Part shown: positions 45,167-55,204 of the stretch, piece by piece | Numbering within the stretch: the first letter of the stretch is position 1 | How the letters are laid out: each line of letters starts with the position of its first letter | Source of the DNA: Mycobacterium colombiense CECT 3035 | Lineage (GTDB): Bacteria; Actinomycetota; Actinomycetes; Mycobacteriales; Mycobacteriaceae | Direction: 5' to 3' | DNA length: 64,000 nt | Assembly (NCBI RefSeq): GCF_002105755.1 | Contig: NZ_CP020821.1 | Location: 124,001 to 188,000, forward strand | The notes under the pieces: model-generated | Database searches by the model: none | Seen by the model: the letters and a program-made list of their open reading frames with translations, nothing else | Told to the model about the DNA's origin: nothing | Translations under genes and position numbers: made by a program

Positions 45167-45970
45167 ATGACGGAGTCCAGGGAGCCCCAAGTCGCCGGCT
45201 CGGCGGCTCCGAGGCCGGAGCCGACAGCCACCAGCAACGGCGTAACCGGACAGCCACCGAGCCGGGCCAGGTATTCGCGAGTGTTACTCAAGCTCGGTGG
45301 TGAGATGTTCGGCGGCGGCCAGGTCGGCCTGGATCCCGATGTCGTGGCGCGGGTGGCTCGGCAGATCGCCGAGGTGGTCCGCGACGGCGTCCAGGTCGCC
45401 GTCGTGATCGGCGGGGGCAACTTCTTCCGCGGGGCGCAACTTCAGCAGCGCGGCATGGAACGCACCCGCTCGGACTACATGGGCATGCTGGGCACCGTCA
45501 TGAACAGCCTCGCGCTGCAAGACTTTCTGGAGAAGGAAGGCATCGTCACCCGGGTCCAGACCGCGATCACCATGGGCCAGGTGGCCGAGCCGTATCTGCC
45601 GTTGCGCGCTGTGCGCCACCTGGAGAAGGGCCGCGTGGTGATCTTCGGTGCCGGCATGGGGCTGCCGTACTTCTCCACCGACACCACCGCCGCGCAGCGT
45701 GCGCTGGAGATCGGTGCCGAGGTGGTCTTGATGGCCAAGGCGGTCGACGGCGTGTTCGACGCCGATCCGCGGCAGCATCCAGATGCCGAACTGATCGCGG
45801 CGATCAGTCACCGTGAGGTGATCGACCGCGGCCTGCGAGTGGCCGATGCCACCGCGTTCAGCCTGTGCATGGACAATGGCATGCCGATCCTGGTGTTCAA
45901 CCTGCTGACCAATGGCAATATCGCCCGGGCGGTCGCTGGTGAGAAAATCGGGACTCTGGTCACCACCTGA
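45167..45970 (+). CDS. pyrH: Uridylate kinase (UMP kinase)
   Basis: Phosphorylates UMP to UDP in pyrimidine synthesis; hexameric, of the amino-acid-kinase fold; 267 residues. The N-terminus has about 35 disordered residues ([17 protein letters not shown]), then [61 protein letters not shown] 45167 follows GCGAGGAG (45154-45161); upstream in-frame codons are not protein-like. It begins the pyrH-frr-cdsA-rlmN transcription unit, with frr 15 nt downstream. Confidence 0.97.
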   Translation: MTESREPQVAGSAAPRPEPTATSNGVTGQPPSRARYSRVLLKLGGEMFGGGQVGLDPDVVARVARQIAEVVRDGVQVAVVIGGGNFFRGAQLQQRGMERTRSDYMGMLGTVMNSLALQDFLEKEGIVTRVQTAITMGQVAEPYLPLRAVRHLEKGRVVIFGAGMGLPYFSTDTTAAQRALEIGAEVVLMAKAVDGVFDADPRQHPDAELIAAISHREVIDRGLRVADATAFSLCMDNGMPILVFNLLTNGNIARAVAGEKIGTLVTT

Positions 45971-45985
45971 GGGGAAGACGCGCAC

Positions 45986-46543
45986 ATGATTGACGAGGCT
46001 CTCTTCGACGCGGAAGAGAAAATGGAGAAGGCTGTGGCGGTTGCCCGCGACGACTTGTCCACCATCCGGACCGGGCGCGCCAACCCGGGCATGTTCTCGC
46101 GGATCGTGATCGACTACTACGGCACCGCCACGCCCATCACGCAGCTGGCCAGCATCAACGTGCCCGAGGCGCGCCTCGTCGTCATCAAGCCGTATGAAGC
46201 CAGCCAGGTGGGCGCGATCGAGACGGCGATTCGCAACTCCGACCTGGGGGTCAACCCCACCAACGACGGCACCCTGATCCGGGTGGCCGTGCCGCAGCTC
46301 ACCGAGGAACGCCGCCGGGAGCTGGTCAAGCAGGCCAAGAGCAAGGGTGAGGACGCCAAGGTCTCGGTGCGCAACATCCGCCGCAAGGCGATGGAGGAGC
46401 TGCATCGCATCCGCAAGGACGGCGAGGCCGGCGAGGACGAGGTCGGCCGGGCCGAAAAGGACCTGGACAAGACCACTCACCAGTACACCACCCAGATCGA
46501 AGAGCTGGTCAAACACAAAGAAGGCGAACTGCTGGAGGTCTAG
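45986..46543 (+). CDS. frr: Ribosome recycling factor
   Basis: Splits post-termination ribosomes with EF-G, 185 residues, standard length. The sequence [40 protein letters not shown], and [20 protein letters not shown] shows the L-shaped tRNA mimic's long helices. ATG 45986 follows GAGGGGAAG. It is essential in bacteria and invariably next to pyrH. Confidence 0.98.
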   Translation: MIDEALFDAEEKMEKAVAVARDDLSTIRTGRANPGMFSRIVIDYYGTATPITQLASINVPEARLVVIKPYEASQVGAIETAIRNSDLGVNPTNDGTLIRVAVPQLTEERRRELVKQAKSKGEDAKVSVRNIRRKAMEELHRIRKDGEAGEDEVGRAEKDLDKTTHQYTTQIEELVKHKEGELLEV

Positions 46544-46571
46544 GCCTCAGCAGCTCAGTCCATCCAGGCCA

Positions 46572-47501
46572 GTGGCTACCCCAGAACCCAGCGCAGGCGA
46601 CCCGCCCGACGATCCGTCGCGCGCCGCCAAGGAGACGATCGGACAGCCGGCCGAGAAGACATCGCGGGCAGGACGCGACCTGCGCGCCGCCATCGCGGTG
46701 GGTGCCGGCATCGGCGCCGTGCTGGTCGTGACGCTGGTGTTCGCGCCGCGCTTCTGGGTGCTGATCGTCGCGCTCGCCATCGTGGTGGCCACCCACGAGG
46801 TGGTTCGGCGGTTACGCGAAGCCGGCTACGTCATCCCGGTCATCCCACTGCTGGCCGGCGGCCAGCTCACCGTGTGGTTGACCTGGCCCTTCCACGCCGC
46901 GGGCGCACTGGCAGGCTTCGGCGTCACCGTCGTGGTCTGCAACGTGTGGCGGCTGTTCATGCAGGACAACCGCAAACGGCCGGAGCCGTTCGCCGGCTCG
47001 CCGTCGGCCAACTACCTCCGCGACGCCTCGGCCACCGCGTTCCTGGCCGCGTGGGTGCCGTTGTTCGCGTCCTTCGGCGTGCTGCTGGTCTACCCGCACG
47101 ACGGCGCCGGGCGGGTGTTCTGCCTGATGATCACCGTCGTCGCCTCCGACACCGGCGGATATGCCGTGGGGGCGCTCATCGGCAAGCACCCGATGGTCCC
47201 GGCGATCAGTCCCAAGAAGTCCTGGGAGGGATTCGCCGGCTCCTTGGTGTTCGGCATCACCGCGGCGACCCTGACGGCGACCTTGCTGGCCGGCAAACCG
47301 TGGTGGATCGGCGTGCTGCTGGGTGTCGTCCTGGTGCTGACCGGCACGCTCGGCGATCTGGTGGAATCCCAGATCAAGCGCGACCTCGGCATCAAGGACA
47401 TGGGACGGCTGCTGCCGGGCCACGGTGGTCTGATGGATCGGCTCGACGGCGTCCTGCCTTCGGCGGTCGCGGCCTGGACGGTGCTGACACTCGTTCCCTA
47501 G
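46572..47501 (+). CDS. cdsA: Phosphatidate cytidylyltransferase
   Basis: Makes CDP-diacylglycerol from phosphatidic acid and CTP for all phospholipid synthesis, 309 residues with about eight membrane segments after a 35-residue polar N-terminus. The CDP-DAG synthase signature is DMGRLLPGHGGLMDRLDGVLPSA, preceded by SPKKSWEGFAGSLVF and GDLVESQIKRDLGIKD. GTG 46572 lacks a clear Shine-Dalgarno; upstream codons are less conserved. 28 nt separate it from frr. Confidence 0.95.
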   Translation: MATPEPSAGDPPDDPSRAAKETIGQPAEKTSRAGRDLRAAIAVGAGIGAVLVVTLVFAPRFWVLIVALAIVVATHEVVRRLREAGYVIPVIPLLAGGQLTVWLTWPFHAAGALAGFGVTVVVCNVWRLFMQDNRKRPEPFAGSPSANYLRDASATAFLAAWVPLFASFGVLLVYPHDGAGRVFCLMITVVASDTGGYAVGALIGKHPMVPAISPKKSWEGFAGSLVFGITAATLTATLLAGKPWWIGVLLGVVLVLTGTLGDLVESQIKRDLGIKDMGRLLPGHGGLMDRLDGVLPSAVAAWTVLTLVP

Positions 47502-47534
47502 GCAGGGCCGAACGTGACCGATACTGGACAGGTC

Positions 47535-48629
47535 ATGGTTGCACAATTGGTTTTCTCCGAGCCCCGGCGCGGCAAGCCGCCGCGGCACCTGGCCGACCTC
47601 GATGAGGACGGCCGCGCGTCCGCCGTCGCGGAGCTGGGCCTGCCCGCGTTTCGCGCCAAGCAGCTGGCGCATCAGTACTACGGCCGGCTGATCGCCGATC
47701 CGCGGCAGATGACCGACCTTCCGGCGGGCGTGCGCGACGCCATCGCCGAGACCATGTTCCCGATCCTGCTCTCCGCGGCCTCCGAGGTGACCTGTGATGC
47801 GGGCCAAACCCGAAAGACGTTGTGGCGCGCGCTCGATGGGGTCACCGTCGAGTCGGTGCTGATGCGCTATCCGCAACGCAACACCGTCTGCATCTCGTCG
47901 CAGGCGGGCTGCGGCATGGCCTGTCCGTTCTGCGCGACGGGCCAGGGCGGGCTGACCCGCAACCTGTCGACCGCCGAGATCCTCGAGCAGGTGCGCGCCG
48001 GCGCCGTAGCGCTGCGCGACGACTTCGGGGACCGGCTGTCCAATGTGGTGTTCATGGGCATGGGGGAGCCGCTGGCCAACTACGCCCGGGTGGTCGCCGC
48101 GGTGCGGCGCATCATCGCCGCGCCGCCACACGGTTTCGGCATCTCGGCCCGTTCGGTGACGGTGTCGACGGTGGGTCTGGCCCCCGCCATCCGCACCCTC
48201 GCCGACGAACGGCTCGGCGTCACGCTGGCGCTGTCGCTGCACGCGCCCGACGACGAACTGCGCGACACGCTGGTGCCGGTCAACAACCGGTGGAAGATCA
48301 CCGAGGCCCTCGACGCCGCACGGTACTACGCCGACGTCACCGGTCGGCGGGTGTCGGTGGAGTACGCGTTGATCCGCGATGTCAACGACCAGCCTTGGCG
48401 CGCAGACCTTTTGGGGCAGCGCCTGCATCGCGCGCTCGGCCCGCTGGTGCACGTGAACCTGATTCCGCTCAACCCGACCCCGGGCAGTGAGTGGGACGCC
48501 AGCCCCAAGGCGGTCGAGCGGGAGTTTGTCCGGCGGGTCCGCGGCAAGGGGGTGTCCTGCACGGTGCGCGACACCCGCGGCCGGGAGATCAGCGCCGCGT
48601 GCGGACAGCTGGCCGCGGAACGCGGGTAG
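47535..48629 (+). CDS. rlmN: Dual-specificity 23S rRNA/tRNA A2503/A37 methyltransferase RlmN
   Basis: Radical-SAM methyltransferase, 364 residues. The 4Fe-4S motif CX3CX2C is in [22 protein letters not shown] (about residues 126-133). Other blocks are [45 protein letters not shown] and [12 protein letters not shown]; the later Cys of [11 protein letters not shown] is the methyl-carrying residue. ATG 47535 with GGACAGG upstream gives the same length as in relatives; GTG 47514 is possible. I recall that M. tuberculosis H37Rv splits this gene in two; here it is intact. Its 3' end is part of a 31-bp duplication. Confidence 0.95.
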   Translation: MVAQLVFSEPRRGKPPRHLADLDEDGRASAVAELGLPAFRAKQLAHQYYGRLIADPRQMTDLPAGVRDAIAETMFPILLSAASEVTCDAGQTRKTLWRALDGVTVESVLMRYPQRNTVCISSQAGCGMACPFCATGQGGLTRNLSTAEILEQVRAGAVALRDDFGDRLSNVVFMGMGEPLANYARVVAAVRRIIAAPPHGFGISARSVTVSTVGLAPAIRTLADERLGVTLALSLHAPDDELRDTLVPVNNRWKITEALDAARYYADVTGRRVSVEYALIRDVNDQPWRADLLGQRLHRALGPLVHVNLIPLNPTPGSEWDASPKAVEREFVRRVRGKGVSCTVRDTRGREISAACGQLAAERG

Positions 48630-48685
48630 CTGGAGCGCAGGCGTTTCAGCACCGGCGTGCGGACAGCTGGCCGCGGAACGCGGGT
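48597..48685. repeat. 31-bp direct duplication of the rlmN 3' end
   Basis: 48597-48627 and 48655-48685 are identical (GCGTGCGGACAGCTGGCCGC... to CGCGGGT), 58 bp apart. The first copy encodes the RlmN tail (CGQLAAERG and its stop); the second is intergenic and out of frame. It resembles the flank duplication around the 45-bp repeats but has a different core. Confidence 0.8.
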
Positions 48686-48744
48686 GAACCTGGACGACGA
48701 CGCTCACGTCTATAAGGCATAACGCCAGCAAACGGGGGTGCGTC

Positions 48745-49251
48745 ATGATTCGCTTGTTCTCGCCGCTCAGGTTGTTCGCCGCGGCCGTTCTCGCCGCTGC
48801 ACTGATATTCGTGCTGGGCGGCGCGCCCCGCGCGCTCGCCGCCGACGACCGGCTGCAATTCACCGGGACGACGCTGAGCGGTGCGCCGTTCAACGGCGCC
48901 AGTTTGCAGGGCAAGCCCGCGGTGCTGTGGTTCTGGGCGCCGTTCTGCCCGTTCTGCAACGCCGAAGCCCCGGGCGTCAGCCAGGTGGCGGCCGCCAATC
49001 CGGGTGTCACCTTCGTCGGGGTCGCCGGGCACTCGGACGTCGGCGCGGAACAGGCCTTCGTCTCCAAATACGGCCTGAACTTCACCAACCTCAACGACGC
49101 CGACGGGTCGATCTGGGCCCGCTACAACGTCCCCTGGCAGCCGGCCTACGTGTTCTACCGCGCGGACGGCAGCTCGACGTTCGTCAACAACCCGACTTCG
49201 GCGATGTCCCAGCAGGAGCTCTCGGACCGGGTCGCCGCCCTGAGGTCCTGA
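48745..49251 (+). CDS. mpt53: Secreted thioredoxin-like protein Mpt53 (DsbE-like)
   Basis: Extracytoplasmic oxidoreductase, 168 residues. A signal peptide (PLRLFAAAVLAAALIFVLGG, cut near ALA-ADD) leads to a thioredoxin fold with the active site WFWAPFCPFCNAEAPG (CPFC) and the cis-Pro loop WQPAYVFYRADG. M. tuberculosis Mpt53 is an oxidative disulfide-forming DsbE-type protein. ATG 48745. ccdA starts 1 nt after its stop, so the two form a redox pair: CcdA shuttles electrons across the membrane. Confidence 0.95.
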   Translation: MIRLFSPLRLFAAAVLAAALIFVLGGAPRALAADDRLQFTGTTLSGAPFNGASLQGKPAVLWFWAPFCPFCNAEAPGVSQVAAANPGVTFVGVAGHSDVGAEQAFVSKYGLNFTNLNDADGSIWARYNVPWQPAYVFYRADGSSTFVNNPTSAMSQQELSDRVAALRS

Positions 49252-49252
49252 C

Positions 49253-50113
49253 TTGGGGGACCAGGGTCTGGTCGGCCTCGCCTCCGCCGCGGGATTGGTG
49301 GCCGCGCTGAACCCGTGCGGGTTCGCCATGCTGCCCGCCTACCTCCTGCTGGTGGTGCGCGGCCAGCGTGCCGGGGCTTCGTCGGGGGTGACCGCCGCCA
49401 GCCGGGCGCTGGCGGCCACCGTCGGGATGGCGTTGGGCTTCCTGACCGTCTTCGGCGTGTTCGGCGCTTTGACCGTCTCGGCGGCCACCACGGTGCAGCG
49501 CTACCTGCCGTACGCGACCGTGGTCGTCGGCGTGGTCTTGATCGGGCTCGGGGCGTGGCTCCTGTCGGGCCGGGCGCTGTCGGCCCTGACTCCGCGGCCG
49601 CTGGCCCCGCGGTGGGCTCCCACCGCCCGGCTGGGCTCGATGTACGGCTACGGCATCAGCTACGCGATCGCCTCGCTGTCGTGCACCGTCGGGCCGTTTC
49701 TGGCCGTCACGGCCGCCGGTCTGCGCGGGGGATCGATCGCCACCGGCGTCGCGATCTACCTCGCCTACAGCGCGGGGCTCACCCTGGTGGTCGGTGTGCT
49801 CGCCGTCGCCGCGGCGACGGCGAGCTCGGCGATGGTGGACCGGCTGCGCCGCGCGCTGCCGTTCGTCAACCGGATCGGCGGCGCGCTGCTGGTGCTCGTC
49901 GGGCTGTACGTGGCCTATTACGGCAGCTACGAGGTGCGCCTGTTCGGCCCGAACGGCAACCCGCGTGACGCGGTGATCAGCGGGGCCGGGCGGCTGCAGG
50001 GCGCGGTGGCCGGCTGGGTACATCAGCACGGGGTGTGGCCGTGGGTGATCGCCATGGTCGCGCTGGCGGTCGTCGTGATCGGGGGCGCCTGGCGTCGCCG
50101 GGCGCACCGCTAG
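49253..50113 (+). CDS. ccdA: CcdA/DsbD-type membrane thiol transporter (Rv2877c-like)
   Basis: Integral membrane protein of 286 residues, about six transmembrane helices. The redox-active cysteines are in NPCGFAMLPAYLLLV (first helix) and ASLSCTVGPFLAVTAAGL, the CcdA pattern. It transfers reducing equivalents from cytosolic thioredoxin to an outside partner, most likely the upstream Mpt53. TTG 49253 overlaps closely with the mpt53 stop. Some databases label the M. tuberculosis gene merT-like; no Hg-binding motif is seen here. Confidence 0.9.
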   Translation: MGDQGLVGLASAAGLVAALNPCGFAMLPAYLLLVVRGQRAGASSGVTAASRALAATVGMALGFLTVFGVFGALTVSAATTVQRYLPYATVVVGVVLIGLGAWLLSGRALSALTPRPLAPRWAPTARLGSMYGYGISYAIASLSCTVGPFLAVTAAGLRGGSIATGVAIYLAYSAGLTLVVGVLAVAAATASSAMVDRLRRALPFVNRIGGALLVLVGLYVAYYGSYEVRLFGPNGNPRDAVISGAGRLQGAVAGWVHQHGVWPWVIAMVALAVVVIGGAWRRRAHR

Positions 50114-50126
50114 GACAAGGGGGTGG

Positions 50127-50381
50127 CTACCTGATCCAGCCGCGCCGGCGGCCCCACAGGTCGCGGATCAGCGCCACCAGGATCAGCGCCGCAAACCCGA
50201 TCAGGAACCAGTTCTCGATATGACCGACGTGGTTGCCGCGCAGCATCGCCAGCAGGAAGCCGAAGCCGATCAGCCCGGCGATGTGCCAGGTTCGGTGGTT
50301 GATCCTGCTCCAACCCCACGCTGCCGACGGCACCTCGACGGCGTCGACGCCGTTGAAGTGCTCCACCTCGGTACTGGCCAC
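50127..50381 (-). CDS. Small conserved membrane protein (Rv2876-like)
   Basis: 84 residues, with [19 protein letters not shown] at the N-terminus and two transmembrane helices ([34 protein letters not shown]) linked by the short loop NHVGHIEN. Conserved in mycobacteria; no function known to me. GTG 50381 has GAAGGGG upstream on the minus strand. It is convergent with ccdA and divergent from dxr. Confidence 0.88.
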   Translation of the reverse strand: MASTEVEHFNGVDAVEVPSAAWGWSRINHRTWHIAGLIGFGFLLAMLRGNHVGHIENWFLIGFAALILVALIRDLWGRRRGWIR

Positions 50382-50490
50382 GGCGAATCCCCTTCGGATC
50401 GGATTGGCTTGTCGAACCCAAATTCTGGCATACCCGCCACCGGGCCTGCGGGGCATGGCCCGCGTCGACGCCGGGCGGCACAATGAATGG

Positions 50491-51702
50491 GTGACCAACC
50501 CGACCACCGATGGGCAAACGCGGGACCGCCTGCGCGTGCTGGTGCTGGGCAGCACCGGTTCCATCGGCACCCAGGCGCTGGACGTCATCGCCGCCAATCC
50601 GGACCGCTTCGAGGTGGTCGGTCTGGCCGCGGGCGGCGCCAACCTGGACACGCTGTTGCGCCAGCGCGCCGAGACCGGTGTGACCAACATCGCGGTCGCC
50701 GATGAACGCGCCGCGCAGCGGGCCGGCGACATCCGGTTCTCCGGGCCCGAGGCGGCGACCCGGCTGGTCGAGGAGACCGAGGCCGACGTCGTGCTCAACG
50801 CGCTGGTGGGGGCGTTGGGGCTGCGGCCCACGCTGGCCGCGCTGGCGTCGGGCGCCCGGCTGGCGCTGGCCAACAAGGAATCGCTGATCGCCGGCGGACC
50901 GCTGGTGCTGCGGGCCGCCGCGCCAGGGCAGATCGTGCCGGTGGACTCCGAGCATTCCGCGCTGGCGCAATGCCTGCGCGGCGGAAGCCCCGACGAGGTC
51001 GCCAAGCTGGTGCTGACCGCCTCCGGCGGGCCGTTCCGCGGCTGGACGTCCGCCCAGCTCGAGGACGTCACCCCGGAGCAGGCCGGCGCCCATCCGACGT
51101 GGTCGATGGGCCCGATGAACACGCTCAACTCGGCCTCGCTGGTCAACAAGGGGCTGGAGCTCATCGAGACCCACCTGTTGTTCGGCATCCCGTACGACCG
51201 CATCGAGGTGGTCGTGCACCCTCAGTCGATTGTTCATTCGATGGTCACGTTCGTGGACGGCTCGACGCTTGCCCAGGCCAGCCCGCCGGACATGAGGCTG
51301 CCGATCTCGCTGGCCCTGGGCTGGCCCCAGCGGGTGCCCGGGGCGGCGGCCGGCTGTGACTTCAGCACGGCATCTAGCTGGGACTTCGAGCCGCTGGACG
51401 CCGACGTTTTCCCCGCGGTCGAGCTGGCCCGGCACGCCGGGCAGACCGGGGGCTGCATGACCGCGGTCTACAACGCGGCCAACGAGGAGGCGGCGGAGGC
51501 CTTCCTCGCGGGCCGGGTCGGGTTCCCCGCGATCGTCAAAACCATCGCCGACGTGCTGCACGCCGCCGACCAATGGGCCGTTACACCCGCTAACGTGGAT
51601 GAGGTACTCGATGCGCAGCGCTGGGCACGTGACCGGGCGCAGCGTGCCGTCGCGCAAGCCCAGCCCGCCAAGGTGTCAGCAAAAGCCTCCGGAGTGGTGT
51701 GA
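50491..51702 (+). CDS. dxr: 1-deoxy-D-xylulose 5-phosphate reductoisomerase
   Basis: Second enzyme of the non-mevalonate isoprenoid pathway, making MEP; the fosmidomycin target; 403 residues. NADPH motif [30 protein letters not shown], metal/substrate loop [49 protein letters not shown] (flexible-loop Trp/Met) and [13 protein letters not shown] 50491 fits the start just before the core. The next gene rip1 starts 19 nt after its stop and ispG follows, an operon conserved in actinobacteria. Confidence 0.96.
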   Translation: MTNPTTDGQTRDRLRVLVLGSTGSIGTQALDVIAANPDRFEVVGLAAGGANLDTLLRQRAETGVTNIAVADERAAQRAGDIRFSGPEAATRLVEETEADVVLNALVGALGLRPTLAALASGARLALANKESLIAGGPLVLRAAAPGQIVPVDSEHSALAQCLRGGSPDEVAKLVLTASGGPFRGWTSAQLEDVTPEQAGAHPTWSMGPMNTLNSASLVNKGLELIETHLLFGIPYDRIEVVVHPQSIVHSMVTFVDGSTLAQASPPDMRLPISLALGWPQRVPGAAAGCDFSTASSWDFEPLDADVFPAVELARHAGQTGGCMTAVYNAANEEAAEAFLAGRVGFPAIVKTIADVLHAADQWAVTPANVDEVLDAQRWARDRAQRAVAQAQPAKVSAKASGVV

Positions 51703-51721
51703 GAAAGGTCCTCGCAGCCAA

Positions 51722-52936
51722 ATGATGTTCGTCATCGGCATTGTGCTGTTCGCACTGGCCATCCTGATCTCGGTGGCCCTGCACGAGTGCGGGCACATGT
51801 GGGTCGCGCGTGCGACCGGCATGAAGGTGCGGCGCTACTTCGTCGGCTTCGGCCCCACCCTGTGGTCGACCCGGCGCGGTGAAACCGAGTACGGCCTCAA
51901 GGCGGTTCCGCTGGGCGGCTTCTGCGACATCGCCGGCATGACCTCGGTGGAGGAGCTCGCACCCGACGAGGCCGACCGCGCCATGTTCAAGCAGAAGGTC
52001 TGGAAGCGGGTCGCGGTGCTGTTCGCCGGCCCCGCCGCGAACTTCATCATCTGCCTGGTGTTGCTCTACGGCATCGCGTTGATCTGGGGGCTGCCCAATC
52101 TGCATCCGCCGACCCAAGCGGTCGTCGGCGAAACCGCTTGTGTGGCACCGGAAGTGGCTCCCGGCAAGATCGCCGACTGCACCGGGCCCGGGCCGGCGGC
52201 GCTGGCCGGAATCCGGCCCGGCGACGTCATCGTCAAGGTGGGCGACACCCCGGTGTCGACCTTCGACGACATGGCCGCCGCCATCCGCAAGGCGCACGGC
52301 AACGTCCCGATCGTCGCGCAGCGCAACGGCGCCACGATCACCACCTACGTCGACGTGACCACCACGCAGCGCTACCTGACCAGCGGGCAGGGCGCGCAGC
52401 AGCAGCCCTCGACGGTCGGCGCCATCGGCGTCGGGGCCGTCAAGGTGGCGCCCACGCGCTACGGGGTGTTCACCGCGATCCCGGCCACCGTCGCCTTCGC
52501 CGGTGACCTCACCGGCGAGGTGGGCAAGGCCCTGGTCGCGATCCCGACGAAGGTCGGCGCGCTGGTGCACGCCATCGGCGGGGGGCAGCGAGACCCGCAG
52601 ACGCCGATGAGCGTCGTCGGCGCCAGCATCATCGGCGGCGACACCGTCGACCACGGGTTGTGGGTGGCGTTCTGGTTCTTCCTGGCGCAGCTGAACCTCA
52701 TCCTGGGCGCGATCAACCTGGTGCCGCTGCTGCCGTTCGACGGCGGCCACATCGCCATCGCGGTGTTCGAGAAGATCCGCAACCTGGTCCGGTCGGCCCG
52801 CGGCATGGTCGCGGCCGCGCCGGTGAACTACCTCAAGCTGATGCCCGCGACGTACGTCGTGCTGGTGTTCGTGGTCGGCTACATGCTGCTGACCGTGACC
52901 GCCGATCTGGTCAACCCGATCAGGCTCTTCCAATGA
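51722..52936 (+). CDS. rip1: Site-2 intramembrane metalloprotease Rip1
   Basis: Regulated intramembrane protease that cleaves anti-sigma factors and affects cell-envelope lipids and virulence in M. tuberculosis, 404 residues, equal to Rip1. The zinc motif HECGH is at 21-25 in the first helix, a PDZ domain lies in the middle ([17 protein letters not shown]), and [20 protein letters not shown] provides the third ligand (NxxPLLPFDG). ATG 51722 ([10 protein letters not shown]) has GAAAGG upstream. Sits between dxr and ispG. Confidence 0.96.
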   Translation: MMFVIGIVLFALAILISVALHECGHMWVARATGMKVRRYFVGFGPTLWSTRRGETEYGLKAVPLGGFCDIAGMTSVEELAPDEADRAMFKQKVWKRVAVLFAGPAANFIICLVLLYGIALIWGLPNLHPPTQAVVGETACVAPEVAPGKIADCTGPGPAALAGIRPGDVIVKVGDTPVSTFDDMAAAIRKAHGNVPIVAQRNGATITTYVDVTTTQRYLTSGQGAQQQPSTVGAIGVGAVKVAPTRYGVFTAIPATVAFAGDLTGEVGKALVAIPTKVGALVHAIGGGQRDPQTPMSVVGASIIGGDTVDHGLWVAFWFFLAQLNLILGAINLVPLLPFDGGHIAIAVFEKIRNLVRSARGMVAAAPVNYLKLMPATYVVLVFVVGYMLLTVTADLVNPIRLFQ

Positions 52937-52958
52937 CGAAACCGAAGGAATCAACACC

Positions 52959-54137
52959 GTGACCACTGGCCTGGGCATGCCGAAGACCCCGGCGCCCACG
53001 CTCGCTCCCCGGCGAAAAACGCGTCAACTGATGGTCCGCGACGTCGGGGTCGGCAGCGACCATCCGATTTCGGTGCAGTCGATGTGCACCACCAAGACGC
53101 ACGACGTCAACACGACCCTGCAGCAGATCGCCGAGCTCACCGCGGCCGGCTGTGACATCGTCCGGGTGGCCTGCCCGCGTCAGGAGGACGCCGACGCGCT
53201 GGCCGAGATCGCCCGGCACAGCCAGATCCCGGTGATCGCCGACATCCACTTCCAGCCCAAGTACATCTTCGCCGCGATCGACGCCGGGTGCGCCGCGGTG
53301 CGGGTAAACCCCGGCAACATCAAGGAATTCGACGGACGGGTCGGCGAGGTCGCCAAAGCGGCTGCGGCGGCGGACATCCCGATCCGCATCGGCGTCAACG
53401 CCGGCTCGCTGGACAAGCGGTTCATGCAGAAGTACGGCAAGGCCACCCCCGAGGCGCTGGTCGAGTCCGCGCTGTGGGAGGCCTCGCTGTTCGAGGAGCA
53501 CGGCTTCGGCAACATCAAGATCAGCGTCAAGCACAACGACCCGGTGGTGATGGTCGCCGCCTACGAGCAGCTGGCCGAGCAGTGCGATTACCCGCTGCAT
53601 CTTGGGGTCACCGAGGCCGGTCCGGCCTTCCAGGGCACCATCAAGTCCGCGGTCGCCTTCGGGGCGCTGCTGTCGCGCGGCATCGGCGACACCATCCGGG
53701 TGTCGCTGTCGGCGCCTCCGGTCGAGGAGGTCAAGGTCGGCATCCAGATCCTCGAGTCGCTGAACCTGCGGCCGCGCGGGCTGGAGATCGTGTCGTGCCC
53801 GTCGTGCGGTCGCGCGCAGGTCGACGTGTACACCCTCGCCAACGCGGTGACGGCCGGCCTGGACGGTCTGGACGTGCCGCTGCGCGTGGCCGTGATGGGC
53901 TGCGTCGTCAACGGCCCGGGGGAGGCCCGCGAGGCCGACCTCGGCGTCGCGTCCGGAAATGGCAAGGGCCAGATCTTCGTTCGTGGTGAGGTCATCAAGA
54001 CCGTGCCGGAAGCCCAGATCGTCGAGACCCTGATCGAAGAGGCTCAGCGGCTCGCCGCCGAAATGGGCCACGAGATGAACAGCGAGGACGGACCGGAAGC
54101 AACATCCAGCGGTTCACCTGTTGTCACCGTAAGCTGA
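52959..54137 (+). CDS. ispG: 4-hydroxy-3-methylbut-2-enyl diphosphate synthase (GcpE/IspG)
   Basis: Iron-sulfur reductase of the MEP pathway converting MEcPP to HMBPP, 392 residues. N-terminal TIM barrel ([49 protein letters not shown]); C-terminal 4Fe-4S domain with [11 protein letters not shown] and [21 protein letters not shown] 52959 with CCGAAGGAA upstream. Together with dxr it gives two of the seven pathway steps in one operon. A GNAT gene follows 48 nt downstream. Confidence 0.96.
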   Translation: MTTGLGMPKTPAPTLAPRRKTRQLMVRDVGVGSDHPISVQSMCTTKTHDVNTTLQQIAELTAAGCDIVRVACPRQEDADALAEIARHSQIPVIADIHFQPKYIFAAIDAGCAAVRVNPGNIKEFDGRVGEVAKAAAAADIPIRIGVNAGSLDKRFMQKYGKATPEALVESALWEASLFEEHGFGNIKISVKHNDPVVMVAAYEQLAEQCDYPLHLGVTEAGPAFQGTIKSAVAFGALLSRGIGDTIRVSLSAPPVEEVKVGIQILESLNLRPRGLEIVSCPSCGRAQVDVYTLANAVTAGLDGLDVPLRVAVMGCVVNGPGEAREADLGVASGNGKGQIFVRGEVIKTVPEAQIVETLIEEAQRLAAEMGHEMNSEDGPEATSSGSPVVTVS

Positions 54138-54185
54138 TAAACGCCAGCGCCGGTCCAAGAGTTCGCACCACAGAGAGTTCGCCAG

Positions 54186-55040
54186 ATGTCGGCTCCGCCC
54201 CTGTTCCGCCTTGTCGGTGAGCGACGGGTGTCCGTGGTGCGCGACGCGGCCGCGGTGTGGCGGGTGCTCGACGACGATCCCGTCGCGTCGTGCATGGTCG
54301 CGGCCCGGGTGGCCGACCACGGCATCGACCCCAATTCGATCGGCGGCGAACTGTGGACGCTGCGGGGTGCCGACGAATCGCTGTGCTTCGCCGGCGCCAA
54401 CCTGATCCCGCTGCGCGGCGGGCCGGCCGACCTGAGCGCGTTCGCCGACGAGGCGATGCGCGGAACGCGGCGCTGCTCGTCGCTGGTCGGCAGGGCCGAT
54501 CTGGTGATGCCGATGTGGGAGCGGCTCGAGGCGGCCTGGGGCCCGGCGCGTGACGTGCGTGACCACCAGCCGCTGCTGGCGTTGTCCAGCCACCCCAGCT
54601 GCGAGCTGGATCCCGGCGTGCGGCAGGTCCGGCCCGAGGAGCTGGACGCCTACCTAGTGGCCGCCGTCGACATGTTCATCGGCGAAGTCGGCGTCGACCC
54701 GCGGCTCGGCGACGGCGGCCGCGGCTACCGCAGGCGGGTGGCCAGCCTGATCACCGCCGGGCGGGCCTGGGCGCGGTTCGAGCACGGCCAGGTCGTGTTC
54801 AAGGCCGAGGTGGGTTCGCAGTCGCCGGGTGTGGGCCAGATCCAGGGGGTGTGGGTGCACCCGGAGTGGCGCGGCCTGGGCCTGGGCACCGCCGGCACCG
54901 CGACGGTCGCCGCGGTGATCGTCGGCACCGGGCGCACCGCCAGCCTCTACGTCAACGACTTCAACACGGTGGCGCGCGCCGCCTACGCCCGGGTGGGTTT
55001 CACCGAGATCGGCACCTTCGCGACGGTGCTGCTCGACTAG
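54186..55040 (+). CDS. GNAT family acetyltransferase (Rv2867c-like)
   Basis: 284 residues with an N-terminal DUF4081-type region (residues about 1-130, VVRDAAAVWRVLDDDPVASCM) and a C-terminal GNAT domain. The acetyl-CoA site is VWVHPEWRGLGLGTAGTATVAAVIV (R/QxxGxG/A), and the last strand SLYVNDFNTVARAAYARVGF is typical. The acceptor is unknown. ATG 54186. It usually follows ispG in mycobacteria and may be co-transcribed. A tandem hairpin repeat begins 18 nt after the stop. Confidence 0.9.
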   Translation: MSAPPLFRLVGERRVSVVRDAAAVWRVLDDDPVASCMVAARVADHGIDPNSIGGELWTLRGADESLCFAGANLIPLRGGPADLSAFADEAMRGTRRCSSLVGRADLVMPMWERLEAAWGPARDVRDHQPLLALSSHPSCELDPGVRQVRPEELDAYLVAAVDMFIGEVGVDPRLGDGGRGYRRRVASLITAGRAWARFEHGQVVFKAEVGSQSPGVGQIQGVWVHPEWRGLGLGTAGTATVAAVIVGTGRTASLYVNDFNTVARAAYARVGFTEIGTFATVLLD

Positions 55041-55058
55041 CGGGTCACCCCTTGCGGA

Positions 55059-55114
55059 CGAGTGTGCGGCTGTCCGCACGCTCGGTACCGAATGCGCGGC
55101 TGCCCGCACATTCG
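55059..55114. repeat. Tandem hairpin repeat element, copy B
   Basis: Two hairpins joined by GTAC: CGAGTGTGCGG / CCGCACGCTCG (55059-55069, 55074-55084; one G-U) and CGAATGCGCGG / CCGCACATTCG (55089-55099, 55104-55114; one mismatch), each with a 4-nt CTG(T/C) loop. It resembles copy A at 11331-11383. It lies after the GNAT stop and may act as a terminator. Confidence 0.75.
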
Positions 55115-55204
55115 CGCCGTGGCTCGCCCGCAATCCACGCATAACGGTTGGGTCTCGGTGTGTCGGCGCCGCAGTTCAGGCCGCAGTTCTTAACATTTGC
55201 ACCG

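Noticed and set aside
46812..49094. 760-codon minus-strand frame across cdsA, rlmN and mpt53
   Set aside because: Shadow frame in GC-rich DNA covering three genes with clear motifs.
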